A DNA stretch of 64,000 nucleotides from Hymenobacter sp. IS2118. GTDB taxonomy: Bacteria > Bacteroidota > Bacteroidia > Cytophagales > Hymenobacteraceae. Location of the stretch: assembly GCF_000715495.1 (NCBI RefSeq), contig NZ_JNLX01000006.1:1-64000 (forward strand), read 5' to 3'. Shown piece by piece: positions 17,068 through 27,600 of this stretch (position 1 is its first letter; the number at the start of each line of letters is the position of its first letter). The position numbers and the translations under genes are program-made. The notes below the pieces were generated by a model that did not search any database, had not been told where the DNA came from, and saw only the letters and a program-made list of their open reading frames with translations.

Positions 17068-19620
17068 ATGAGATTTCTTGCTTCGTTGCTCTTGGTGTGC
17101 CTGTGGGCAATGCCAGCCGCAGCCCAGCGGATAGTGCTAAGCGGCCAAGTGGTAGAGGCGAAGAACGGCGAACCGGTGCCGTTTGCCTCTCTATTTGTGC
17201 CCGGCACCAGCACCGGCGTCACGGCCGATGCCGACGGCCGGTTCAAGCTGGCCCTGGAGGGCGCGCCCGATTCATTGGCGGCTTCGGCCATTGGCTTTGC
17301 CGTGCAGCGGCGCAAGCTGACTACTGCCCCCGTTCAGACGGTGCTTTTTCGCCTGCGGGCCGGGGGCGTGACGCTGGGCGAAGTGGTGGTGAGCTCGCGC
17401 CAACCCGAAAACCCGGCCTTTCGCATCCTGCGCGAAGTGCAGCGCCACAAACCCGAAAACGCGCGCCAAGCACTGCAAGCGGCTGAGTACGATTCGTATA
17501 ACCGCATCGAAACCAGCCTGATTGACTTGCCCGCTGGCATGGCCAAGCGCGGCATTATCAAAGATATTCGGGCGCTGGCCGTGCGTCAGGGTGCAGCGGC
17601 AGCTTCCGACGAGGATGCGCCCTTACCCATTTTTGCTTCGGAAGTAGAATCACGGGTCTACCAGCGAACCACGCCCTTGCGGCGGCGCGAAGATTTGCGG
17701 CACAAGCAGATTCGGGGCGTGGGGCCGCGCGAGGGCTCCATGCTCTCGCAAATGCTGGGCTCGAACTTCCAGAACTTCGATTTCTACCCCAACTGGCAGA
17801 ACGTGATGGGCAAGGATTTCATCTCGCCCATTGCCGAAGGCGGCCGCCTCACCTACGATTACGACCTGAAAGACTCGGTGCTGGTGGGCTCCGACTGGTG
17901 CTACAAAATTGCCGTTACGCCCAAACGGTCCCACGATTTGGCCTTCAAAGGCACCATCTGGATTACCCAGGAAGGCTACGCTCTGCGCCGGGCCGACCTC
18001 GTGGCCAGCCCCAACGCCAACCTCAACTTCATCGACGACCTCCGCATTTTTCAGGAGCTCACCTCACCCGCCAACGGCCCCGGCCTGCCCACCCGCACCA
18101 AGCTGGTGGTGAGCGTGCGGCCCTCGGCCAAGCAGGCGGCCATGCTGGTGCGCCTCACCACGGTGAGCAGCAATTTTGTGCGCGACCAAGTGCATACCGA
18201 GCGCGGCTTCTACGACCAACCCGTGGTTTCGTCGCTGATGGAGCCCGTTGCACGCGCGGGCAACGCCCTGCCCGGCGGCGCCATTCCGGGCACCACGGGT
18301 GGCTACTTCGACCTGCATCGCCCCGATACGCTCAGCCTGTCGGAACGCCAGACCTTTACCGTGCTCGACTCGGCCAAGCAGCTGCCCTCGGTGCGCAACG
18401 CCCTCGATTGGATTGAGCTGCTCGTGAACGGCTACAAGCGCGTGGGTCGCTGGGACCTGGGCCCGATTCTGAACACCTACTCGCGCAACGACTACGAGGG
18501 CAACCGGTTGCGGTTTGGTTTTCGCTCCACGCCCGAAATTAGCCGCAACTGGCTGATTCAGGGCTATGTGGCTTACGGCACCAGGGATGAGAAGCTTAAG
18601 TACGACCTGCAAACCAGCTTCATCGCCGAGCGCCGCCACTGGACGGTCATCAGCGCGGAGTTTCGCCACGACGTGGAACAGGCGGCGCTGCTTGACAACG
18701 ACTTCCTCTCATCCAACAACCTCTTCGTGGCAGCCTCGCGCTGGGGCCGCGTGCGCGAAGGCAAGCCCATCATGCGTAACCTGTTGTCGCTGAGCATGCA
18801 GCGCGACCTGTTCCACGGCTTCACGCAGTACCTCACGGTGCGCAACCAGGATATTACCCCGCTCCACGATTTCGCCTACTTCACCACCGACCTGCGCGGC
18901 CCCACCGCTCCCAAAGCCCGGCAGCTGGGCTTGTCGGAAATCGTGTTCGAATCGCGCTACGCCCCCGACGAAAACCTGGTGCAGAGCGAAAACCGCCGCC
19001 GGCCGGTAGGTCTCAAGCGCTGGCCGGTATTCTCATTCCGCTACATCATCGGGGCGCGCAATCTGCTGAACACCAAGCCTTCGCCAGCTTACCAGAAATT
19101 CAACCTGCTGATGACGCACAGCGTGTCGGTGGGCCAGCTGGGCCGCCTGGGCTACCGTATTGAGGGCAGCCTGATACCCGACCCGGTGCCCTACCTGATT
19201 CTCAAAACCCCGCTGGGCAACCAAACCCCGTTTTACAACGGCAACGCTTTCAACCTGATGAACTACTTCGAGTTTGTGTCGGACCGGTCGGTTTCGCTGC
19301 GACTCGACCAGCATTTTGAGGGTCTTTTTCTGAATAGCCTGCCCGGCATCCGGCGCCTGAACCTGCGCTTCGTGGGCACGGCCAACATTCTGTACGGTGG
19401 CCTGTCGGCCTCCAACGCCGAGCAGCCCCGCACCGACACCAACGGCGAGCTGCTCCCGATACTGCGCCCCCTGGGCCGGCAGCCCTATGTGGAGGTAGGC
19501 TACGGCCTGGAAAACATCTTTAAATTCGTCCGGGTTGACTTCATTCACCGACTCACGTACCGCGACTCGCCGGGGGCAAGAACGTTCGGAATCAAGGTTG
19601 GAGCACAGTTCCGGCTGTAA
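17068..19620 (+). CDS. DUF5686 outer-membrane protein with carboxypeptidase-like domain
   Basis: An 850-residue protein with a signal peptide (MRFLASLLLVCLWAMPAAA). Residues 22-110 form a CarboxypepD-regulatory-like beta sandwich (VLSGQVVEAKNGEPVPFASLFV, TDADGRFKL, LGEVVVS). The rest matches the DUF5686 family: FRILREVQRHKPENARQ, then KGTIWITQEGYALRRADLV, and a long C-terminal half of alternating beta strands typical of an outer-membrane barrel ending in aromatic-rich FGIKVGAQFRL. Function is unknown for the family; it is common in Bacteroidota. It precedes the receptor gene of the glucan locus by 77 bases but probably is not part of it. Confidence 0.85.
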   Translation: MRFLASLLLVCLWAMPAAAQRIVLSGQVVEAKNGEPVPFASLFVPGTSTGVTADADGRFKLALEGAPDSLAASAIGFAVQRRKLTTAPVQTVLFRLRAGGVTLGEVVVSSRQPENPAFRILREVQRHKPENARQALQAAEYDSYNRIETSLIDLPAGMAKRGIIKDIRALAVRQGAAAASDEDAPLPIFASEVESRVYQRTTPLRRREDLRHKQIRGVGPREGSMLSQMLGSNFQNFDFYPNWQNVMGKDFISPIAEGGRLTYDYDLKDSVLVGSDWCYKIAVTPKRSHDLAFKGTIWITQEGYALRRADLVASPNANLNFIDDLRIFQELTSPANGPGLPTRTKLVVSVRPSAKQAAMLVRLTTVSSNFVRDQVHTERGFYDQPVVSSLMEPVARAGNALPGGAIPGTTGGYFDLHRPDTLSLSERQTFTVLDSAKQLPSVRNALDWIELLVNGYKRVGRWDLGPILNTYSRNDYEGNRLRFGFRSTPEISRNWLIQGYVAYGTRDEKLKYDLQTSFIAERRHWTVISAEFRHDVEQAALLDNDFLSSNNLFVAASRWGRVREGKPIMRNLLSLSMQRDLFHGFTQYLTVRNQDITPLHDFAYFTTDLRGPTAPKARQLGLSEIVFESRYAPDENLVQSENRRRPVGLKRWPVFSFRYIIGARNLLNTKPSPAYQKFNLLMTHSVSVGQLGRLGYRIEGSLIPDPVPYLILKTPLGNQTPFYNGNAFNLMNYFEFVSDRSVSLRLDQHFEGLFLNSLPGIRRLNLRFVGTANILYGGLSASNAEQPRTDTNGELLPILRPLGRQPYVEVGYGLENIFKFVRVDFIHRLTYRDSPGARTFGIKVGAQFRL

Positions 19621-19697
19621 TCCGGACCACCTTTTAGTCGGCTCTGAGGAGCCCATGACTCGACCTTTCGTGGGCCTTGTTGTACTTTGGATGCCCC

Positions 19698-21740
19698 ATG
19701 CCGTACTACTGCAATCGATTTCGGGACCAGCAAACTCCTAACCCAGCTAGGGGTTTCTGGCAGCGCGCCCTTCGCACGGTCCTGGTTGTTCTCGTCTTGC
19801 TGAGCGCCAGCCTGCGCGCCGCTGCCGCGCCCGAAGACACCCTGGTGGTGAATCCCGCGCTGCCGTTTATCTACCTGCAGGACTATTACTACAGCGTGCT
19901 GGAGGACCCAACGGGCCGCCTGACTATTGCCGACGTGCAATCTCCGGCCTGGACCCGGCGCTTTCATACCCTACAGGGCTCCAAGCAGCCCCCCAACATT
20001 CAGCACCCCAGCAGCACCTACTGGCTGCGCATCACGGTGCGCCACCCGGCCACCCAAACGGCCACCTGGTACCTCGAGCTTTACGACTCGCACATTGGTC
20101 GGGCGGTATTTTTCCGGCCCTCTCTTACTGCTGCAACTCCGGGTGCACCGCTGCCTTACGACAGCGTAGCCACGGGTGCCAGCCTGCCCTTTGCCACCCG
20201 CCCGCATCCCTACAAAAACTTCCTTTTCGACCTGCCGCCCCGGCTGGGCCAAACGGCCACTTACTACCTGCGCCTGCACTCCGAAACCCGCACCAGCTTT
20301 CGGGCCATGCTGCATAGCGGCGACGGCCTCATTCCCGAATTGTCGCTACAATACTGGCTGCTAGGTGGTTTCTACGGCATTCTGTGCATCATGGTGCTCT
20401 ACAACCTCATTCTGTTCTTTTTTCTGAAAGAGCGCACTTACCTCTACTATGTGCTCTACGTGTTGAGCGGCACGTTGCTTTTTCTCACCGAAGACGGCCT
20501 GGGATTTCAGTACTTATGGGCCGCCGCGCCAGGATTCAATTACTTCATCGGGGCCGTGGCGCCGGTGCTGCTGCTGCTCACGTTTGCCACCTATGCCAGC
20601 GGCTTTCTGGATACGGCTTCCCGGCTGCCGACCCTGCACCGCCTGGGACGCTGGGTGGTGGGCGTAAGCACCGCCCTGCTCCTGCTCGACGCTGCTATCA
20701 TCCATTCCGGCTTTAGCTTCTGGTTGTACCTGATGCCGTACGGAATGATTTATTATGCTGGCTTTCAAGCTTATAAAAATGGGTTGAAGCCGGCCCGCTA
20801 CCTGCTGTTGGGCCAGGGACTGGTGGCGGCCAGCCTCCTGTTTCTCATCATGCGCAAGCTGGGTATCGATTTTTATAACAACGCCTACACCGTTTACAGC
20901 CTGTACGTGGCGTTTGTGCTCGAAGTAGTGGTGCTGAGCTATGCGCTGGGCGAGAAAATAAAGGGCATCATGGACACCACGCTGCTCACCCAGCACCGCC
21001 TGCTCAAGCAGTTGCGCAAAAAGCACCAGGCCCAGGACCGCCTGGTGGTGCAGATGCAGGAAAACCAAGAGCTCAAGGACCAACTCAATACCGAGCTGGA
21101 AGCCCTTGTTAACCAGCGAACTACAGAATTACGCCACCAAAACGACACCGTAGCGGCTCGCAACCGGGAGCTGCTCGAAGCCAATGGGCTGCTGGCACTG
21201 CAATCGGCCGCCATCGAAAAGCTGAACGGCGACCTTAGCCGCGACCTGCACGCCGAAAAAGCCGCCCGCATCGAAGCCCGGGAAGTGGACTTTGGCGAGT
21301 TCAGCCAGATTTACCCTGATAAGGACGCCTGCCTGCGCTACCTCGCCGACCTGAAATGGGCCCACGGCGGCTACCGTTGCCGGAAGTGTGGCCACGAAAA
21401 GAGCTGCGAGGCCCGCGAACCCTACGCCCGACGCTGCACCCGCTGCCGGTACGTGGAGTCGGCCACGGCGGGTACTTTATTGCAAAAATGCAAATTCTCG
21501 ATTGTGAAAGCGCTGTATGCGGTGTTCCTGTTGCACGCACACAGAGGCAACTATTCGCCTGCCGAGCTGGCGCGCGTGCTGGAGCTTCGGCAGGCCACTA
21601 GCTGGGCCTTCGCCCAGAAAGTGCTGGCAGCCCTGCAGCGCCGCCGCATGGCCACCGACTTTGAAGTAGGGGAAGCCTGGACTTATGTACTACTGGATGG
21701 TGCCGCAGAAGTGGAGTTGGCTGAAATAGAAGAGGAGTAA
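19698..21740 (+). CDS. 7TM-DISM receptor fused to an IS1595-type zinc ribbon
   Basis: A 680-residue protein from the ATG at 19698 (an in-frame TTG lies upstream). It has a signal segment, then a 7TMR-DISM extracellular domain at about residues 35-190 (YWLRITVRHPATQTATWYLEL, YYLRLHSETRTSFRAMLHSG), seven transmembrane helices at about 215-420, and a coiled coil at about 425-530. The C-terminus does not have a kinase. Residues about 540-660 match the zinc-ribbon/helical N-terminus of IS1595-family transposases (DKDACLRYLADLKWAHGGY, Cys561, Cys564, Cys580, Cys583, then SATAGTLLQKCKFSIVKALY). This domain binds DNA in transposases. The protein lies directly upstream of the glucan operon, so a role as membrane-bound regulator is inferred. 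Confidence 0.87.
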   Translation: MPYYCNRFRDQQTPNPARGFWQRALRTVLVVLVLLSASLRAAAAPEDTLVVNPALPFIYLQDYYYSVLEDPTGRLTIADVQSPAWTRRFHTLQGSKQPPNIQHPSSTYWLRITVRHPATQTATWYLELYDSHIGRAVFFRPSLTAATPGAPLPYDSVATGASLPFATRPHPYKNFLFDLPPRLGQTATYYLRLHSETRTSFRAMLHSGDGLIPELSLQYWLLGGFYGILCIMVLYNLILFFFLKERTYLYYVLYVLSGTLLFLTEDGLGFQYLWAAAPGFNYFIGAVAPVLLLLTFATYASGFLDTASRLPTLHRLGRWVVGVSTALLLLDAAIIHSGFSFWLYLMPYGMIYYAGFQAYKNGLKPARYLLLGQGLVAASLLFLIMRKLGIDFYNNAYTVYSLYVAFVLEVVVLSYALGEKIKGIMDTTLLTQHRLLKQLRKKHQAQDRLVVQMQENQELKDQLNTELEALVNQRTTELRHQNDTVAARNRELLEANGLLALQSAAIEKLNGDLSRDLHAEKAARIEAREVDFGEFSQIYPDKDACLRYLADLKWAHGGYRCRKCGHEKSCEAREPYARRCTRCRYVESATAGTLLQKCKFSIVKALYAVFLLHAHRGNYSPAELARVLELRQATSWAFAQKVLAALQRRRMATDFEVGEAWTYVLLDGAAEVELAEIEEE

Positions 21741-22098
21741 GACGGGCAAATTCAGAGGACAAACTTCCGGTAACGATTGTGGCGCGAAACTGCGAAACTA
21801 TCCGGCTTTAGCAGATGCTCTAGCGGATAATGTGGCTGCTTGTTACTTCGGTGAGCGGAACGGCATTTTTTTTTGGCATTGAGCGCTTTTTTCTCGTTGT
21901 TTTTTAGCGTTCACACAAATTACTCCAAAACGCTATGTTACCCCAATCAAGTCAGAATCCGGATTTTTTACGTGTGCGGCAAGCGTATAGCCAATGTGCC
22001 CCACAAGATAAAAAATAGCCAAAACAGCTGATTAAGGGCCTTTTAGGATTGCATTAGCAAAACACACTGCTCTACATTTGGATAACACTTCCCATCAA
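21741..22098 (+). promoter_or_regulatory. Promoter and control region of the glucan locus
   Basis: This spacer carries no gene. Close to its end TTG (22049-22051) is followed 21 bases later by TACATTTG (22073-22080), an exact TAnnTTTG -7 box. The GH3 ATG at 22099 is only 18 bases beyond. The upstream 250 bases are AT-richer than the genes and include AT tracts (ttttttttt near 21868). This is where a regulator such as the adjacent receptor could bind. Confidence 0.65.
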
Positions 22099-24561
22099 AT
22101 GCCCGTGTTTCGCCCTGCTCTCACTTACATTTTCGCAACTGGCGGACCCCAGTTGCTATCGGGTGTTGCGCGCCCGTTGCGGTGGCGCGCCGCCCTGCTC
22201 GTCCTGCCGCTGCTGGTAGCTTGTCAGCGCGGAGCCGTTCCCACGACGCAAGCAATTACTACTCCGGCATCAGCGGCAGCTCCTGCCGAGGCGTCCGCCA
22301 CCTCGGCCTTCAGTCCGCGGGTGCGTGAGCTCCTGGCAAAGATGACCCTGGAGGAGAAAATCGGGCAGATGACCCAGCTTAACATTTCGGTGATTAATAC
22401 CACCGGAGTGCAAAAAGACGTGGTGCTGGATTCGGCCAAGGCTGCCGCGCTGGTCCGGGAATTTCACATTGGCTCCTTCCTTAATGGGGAAGCCGTGCCA
22501 GCCGCCCAATGGGTGCGCTACTCGGCGGCCTTGCAACGCATTGCCCTGCGGGAATCGCGGCTGCGCGTGCCCATCATCTACGGCATCGACCACATGCACG
22601 GGGCCAGCTACGTGGCGGGCACGGCCATTTTCCCGCACAACATCAACCTCGGCGCCAGCTTCAACCCCGAGCTGGCCCGCCAGACGGCCCGCGCCACAGT
22701 CCTGGAATCGGCCGACCTGGGCCACCACTGGGTGTTTGCCCCGGTAGTTGATTTGGGCGTTAATACCTACTGGCCACGTTTTTACGAAACGTACGGCGAA
22801 GACCCGCTGGTGGCGTCCCGCATGGGCGCGGCCTTTGTGAAGGAGCTGCAGAACAACTCGGAAATAGCACCTTACAAAGTAGCGGGTTCCGGCAAGCATT
22901 TTATTGGCTACTCCGACCCCCGCAACGGCTGGGACCGCACCAATGCGATGATTTCGGACCAGCGGCTGCAGGAGTTTTTCCGTCCGCCGTTTCAGGCCGC
23001 AATCGATGCCGGCCTGAAATCCATCATGATTAACTCGGGCGAAATAAACGGCGAGCCAGTGCACGCTTCCAAAGCTATTCTGACTGATTTGCTGCGCAAC
23101 CAAATGGGTTTCAAGGGCGTGGCCGTGACTGATTGGGAGGACATTATCCGTTTGGTGCGCATTCAGAAAGTGGCACCTAACGAGAAGGAAGCCACCTGGA
23201 TGGCCATCGACGCCGGCGTGGACATGGCCATGACGCCCTACACCACCACCTTTTGCCGCCTCGTGAAAGAACTGGTGCAGGAAGGCCGCATCTCCCAGGC
23301 CCGCATCGACCTGTCGGCGGGTCGCGTGCTGCAGATGAAGGACGAAATCGGGTTGTTTGAAAACCCCATGCCCCGCGCCGACCGGCTTTCCCGTGTGGGC
23401 GACCCGGCCTTGCGCGCTCAGGCTACGGCCGCCGCCCGGGAGTCGGTGGTACTGCTCAAAAACGATAACAATACCCTGCCCCTGGCACCCGCCCGCGTGA
23501 AGCGGCTGCTGGTAGTAGGGCCTTCGGCTGACTCCCGCGCTAACCTGGCTGGCGGCTGGACGCTAGCCTGGCAGGGCCGCCCGGAGGCGGAATATCCCAA
23601 AGACGTGCCCACGCTGCTGGAAGCCCTGCGCCAGGAATACCCCAACGCCAAAGTCGAAACGATGCCTTACCGCAACGCGGCGGGCAAGCTGACGCTGACG
23701 GCTATTACAGCCGCCGCCAAACAGGCCGATGCCATCGTGCTGGCTCTGGGCGAGCGACCTTACACCGAGGGCTTGGGCAATACCTCCGACCTGACCCTGC
23801 CCGACGACCAGCAGCAGCTGACTATGGCCGCGCAAGCCAGCGGCAAGCCCACCATTCTGCTTATGATTGGTGGCCGGCCCGGCATCATCCGCAACGTGTC
23901 GGCGGGTACGAAGGCCATTATCTGGGCGGGGCTGCCGGGCTACGGCGGCGGTACGGCCCTGGCCGAAATCATCAGTGGCAAAACCAACCCCAGCGGCAAG
24001 CTGCCCTTCACCTACCCGCAGTTTGCTGGCCACATCTCCAACTACCACCACGACAACAACGAGAACAGCCTGGACCTGAGCGATTTTGGCGCCGGCTTTG
24101 AAAAGCGGGATGCCAAGTACAAGAGCACCATGCTCACGGAGTTTGGCGAGGGGCTGAGCTACACCACTTATGCCTACGCGGGCCTGACGCTGAGCGACAC
24201 CGTGCTCACGGGCCCCGGCGCCCGGCTGCGCGCCACGGTGCGCGTGGCCAACAGTGGCGCCCGCGCCGGCCAGGAAGCCGTGCTCTGGTTCCTGACCGAC
24301 GAGGTGGGCCGCGTCACCCGGCCGGTGCGGATGCTCAAGCACTTTGAGAAGCAAGCCTTTGCCGCCGGCCAAAGCCGCGACCTGACCTTCGACATCGAAC
24401 CCTTGCGCGACCTGAGCTACCCCAACGGCCAGGGCCGCCCGCAGCTGGAAGACGGCTGGTACACCCTGCGAGTGGGCACGCAGATGGCGCGCTTCCGCTA
24501 CGCAGCCGGCAAGACCCCGGCCTCCAACAGCCGCCCGGCGGCGAGCGGCGCATCCAACTAG
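22099..24561 (+). CDS. GH3 beta-glucosidase, lipoprotein
   Basis: An 820-residue glycosidase. The ATG at 22099 follows a promoter directly; a TTG 21 bases earlier overlaps the -7 box and is rejected. A lipobox LLVAC gives acylated Cys42. The GH3 N-domain shows VRELLAKMTLEEKIGQMTQL, YGIDHMHGASYVAGT, SGKHFIGYSDPRNGWDRTNA and GVAVTDWEDI, with Asp345 as the nucleophile. The second domain (VVLLKNDNNTLPL) and the C-terminal fibronectin-III-like domain (HFEKQAFAAGQSRDLTF) follow. It would release glucose from beta-glucan oligosaccharides made by the GH16 enzymes encoded in the same locus. It is the first gene of the operon. Confidence 0.95.
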   Translation: MPVFRPALTYIFATGGPQLLSGVARPLRWRAALLVLPLLVACQRGAVPTTQAITTPASAAAPAEASATSAFSPRVRELLAKMTLEEKIGQMTQLNISVINTTGVQKDVVLDSAKAAALVREFHIGSFLNGEAVPAAQWVRYSAALQRIALRESRLRVPIIYGIDHMHGASYVAGTAIFPHNINLGASFNPELARQTARATVLESADLGHHWVFAPVVDLGVNTYWPRFYETYGEDPLVASRMGAAFVKELQNNSEIAPYKVAGSGKHFIGYSDPRNGWDRTNAMISDQRLQEFFRPPFQAAIDAGLKSIMINSGEINGEPVHASKAILTDLLRNQMGFKGVAVTDWEDIIRLVRIQKVAPNEKEATWMAIDAGVDMAMTPYTTTFCRLVKELVQEGRISQARIDLSAGRVLQMKDEIGLFENPMPRADRLSRVGDPALRAQATAAARESVVLLKNDNNTLPLAPARVKRLLVVGPSADSRANLAGGWTLAWQGRPEAEYPKDVPTLLEALRQEYPNAKVETMPYRNAAGKLTLTAITAAAKQADAIVLALGERPYTEGLGNTSDLTLPDDQQQLTMAAQASGKPTILLMIGGRPGIIRNVSAGTKAIIWAGLPGYGGGTALAEIISGKTNPSGKLPFTYPQFAGHISNYHHDNNENSLDLSDFGAGFEKRDAKYKSTMLTEFGEGLSYTTYAYAGLTLSDTVLTGPGARLRATVRVANSGARAGQEAVLWFLTDEVGRVTRPVRMLKHFEKQAFAAGQSRDLTFDIEPLRDLSYPNGQGRPQLEDGWYTLRVGTQMARFRYAAGKTPASNSRPAASGASN

Positions 24562-24625
24562 CGCCCCCCGATTCAGCTCAACTCAACCTTTCTCACCGTT
24601 CGCTCAACTCATCATTACTCCCACC

Positions 24626-27600
24626 ATGAAGCGAAATTTTTACATGATTGCGCTGGCACGCCGCACTGCGGTTTTGCTGGCCTGCGGGCTGCCCGCCCTG
24701 GCAACGGCCGCAGTGGCCGCGCCAGCACCACACTATGCCAGCCCGGCGGCCGATGTGCCCGTTTCGGGGCGCGTAGTTGGACCTGATGGCACGGGCTTGC
24801 CCGGCGTAACCGTGCTGGTGCGCGGCACCACCGTGGGCACCAGCACCAATTCGGACGGCGGCTTTATCATCACGGTGCCCGAAGGCAGCACCCTGGTGTT
24901 CAGCTTTGTGGGTTTCGTTACCCAATCCACCGTGATTTCGGCTGGCACCAGCACGCTGAACATTTCCATGCTGGAAGACACCCAAAAGCTGAGTGAAGTG
25001 GTGGTGGTGGGCTACGGCACCCAGCAGCGCGGCAGCGTAACGGGCGCCGTGTCGTCGGTATCGGCGCGGGAAATTGCCTCGCAGCCGGTGGCCGATGCTA
25101 CCCAGGCCCTGCAAGGCCGGGCGGCCGGCGTCACGGTTACTTCTAACGGGGGCGCGCCGGGCGGCGCTTCGGGCACGTCGGTGCGGGTGCGGGGCATTAC
25201 CTCGGCTGGCAACAACAACCCGCTGTACGTAGTGGACGGCTTCCCGCTGCCCGACAACGCCGGCGAGAACCAGCTGAATGCCATCAGCCCCAATGACATT
25301 GAAAGCATTGACATTCTGAAGGATGCCTCAGCCACGGCCATCTATGGCGTGCGGGCGGCCAACGGCGTGGTTATCATCACCACCAAGCGCGGCAAGGCGG
25401 GTGTTTCGACTGTGAACGTGGATGCTTACCGCGGCGTGCAGCAGGTATGGCGCAAGCTCGACCTGCTCACGGCTGAAGAGTACGCGGTGATTAACAACGA
25501 GAACCGCATTGCGGGCGGCGAGCGGATTGTGGTGCCGCGCCTGCGCGACCCCAAGGCACTGGGCGCAGGAACCGACTGGCAGGACGAGGTGTTTCGCCGG
25601 GCCGCCATTCAGAATTACTCACTTTCGGCTACCGGGGGCAGCGACAAGGCGCGTTTCGCGGTTTCGGGCAGCTACTTCCAGCAAGACGGCACTATTGTAG
25701 GGTCGCAGTTTGAGCGGTTTACGCTGCGGGCCAACGGCGACGTGCAGCTCAACAAGTACCTGAAATTCGGCAACAGCATCTCGCTTACGCACCTCGAAGA
25801 CCGTCAGATTACGGCCGGCAACGGCGAGTACGGCACGGTGCAGCAGGCTATCCGCATTCCATCCATCATTCCGTTGTTCCGGCCCGACGGCTATTACTAT
25901 GAGCCCCGCGGCCAGCAGGACAACTTCATTGAGGAGAATCCGCTGGCATCGGCCACCATCGCCAACCAGAAGTTCACCCGCAACCGGGCTCTGTCTACCT
26001 TCTTCGCCGAAGTAGAGCCGCTGAAAGGGCTGCGCTTCCGCACCAACGTGGGCTTCGACTTTATCTTCGACAACTTCAACGCGTTCCGGCCCGGCGTGCC
26101 GGAGCTGACCATCGGCTCCGACACGTACAACACGCGCTACACGCAGGCCACGGCCGGTGCCACGGCCACATCGTCGTACGCCCCGAGCTACCTGATTGAG
26201 AACACGCTGACCTACGACCACCTCTTCGGCGATAAGCACCAGGTGACGGCCCTGCTGGGTCAGTCGGCGCAGGAGTTCAACTTCAGCAACGTGGCGGCCT
26301 TCCGCACGGGCTACTTGAATAATGACCTGCAGGTTATCAGCTCGGGGCCGGTGAATCAGCAACTGGGCAATGGCGGCACCATCAACCCATCTTCGCGCCT
26401 GGCCAGCTACTTCACGCGCCTCAACTACGAGTTTGCGGGCAAGTACCTGTTTTCGGCCATCGCGCGCTACGACGGCTCCGGCAACTTCCCGCCCGGCGAG
26501 CAGTTCGGCTTTTTCCCCGGCGTGTCGGCGGGCTGGCGCATCTCGGAAGAGGCGTTTTTGAAGGATAACAACGTGGTCAGCAACCTGAAAGTGCGGGTGG
26601 GCTACGGCCGAGTGGGCAACCCCAACAACGCGGGTCGCTTCGCCTACCTTTTCACCGTGAACTCGGGCATTCAGTATGCCTTCGGGCCCGCGGGCACTAT
26701 TGTGAACGGCGCCGCCCCCACCCGCCTTTCCAACCCCAACCTGCGCTGGGAAAACAACAACCAGACGAACTTCGGCATTGACTTCGGCTTCCTTGAAAAC
26801 CGCTTTGAGGGCAGCATCGACCTGTACGACCGCACCTCGCCGAACCTGATTGCGCCAGTACCCGTGTCGCTGGTATCGGGCACGTTCGAGAGCGTGAACC
26901 GCAACGCCGCTTCGGCTTATAACCGTGGCATCGACTTCTCCCTTACTTCGCGCAACATTCAGGGCAGCGGCCCGGGCCTGAGCTGGACCACTACCCTGAA
27001 CCTGTCGGCCTACAAAACCGAGCTCGACAAGCTGGGCGTGGGCGAGCCCTACAACGGCCTGACCGGTCTGAGCGGCGTTATCGTGCGCTACGACGAGGGC
27101 TACGCCTTTGGTTCGTTCTACGGCCTACAGGCCGACGGCTTGTTCCAGACGCCGGAAGACGTGCGCAACCACGCCGTGCAAACCGTGAACGCCGACCCCA
27201 ACAAGGCCACCAGCCCCGGCGACATCCGCTTCAAGGACATCAATGGCGACGGCGTTATCAACGCGCAGGACCGCACCTTCATCGGCAACCCCAACCCGGA
27301 CTTCACCTACGGCATGAATAACACGGTGAGCTGGGCGGGCTTCGACCTGAACCTGTTCATCCAGGGCTCGCAGGGCAACCAGATTTACAACCAGAACCGC
27401 TACATTCTGGAAAGCGCCCTGTATGGCAACAGCAACGGCAGCAGCCGCGTGCTGGACCGCTGGACCGGCCCCGGCACCAGCAACGACGTGCCCCGCGCCG
27501 TAGCCGGCGACCCCAACGGCAACCTGCAGGTGAGCAGCTACTACCTCGAAGACGGCTCCTACCTGCGCCTCAAAACCCTCACCCTGGGCTATGCGCTGCC

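Noticed and set aside
24562..24625. Heptad repeat before the SusC-like gene
   Set aside because: On the minus strand GTTGAG recurs at 21 bases, a multiple of seven, but the other units are not recognisable and there is no facing arm, so it was not counted in the family.
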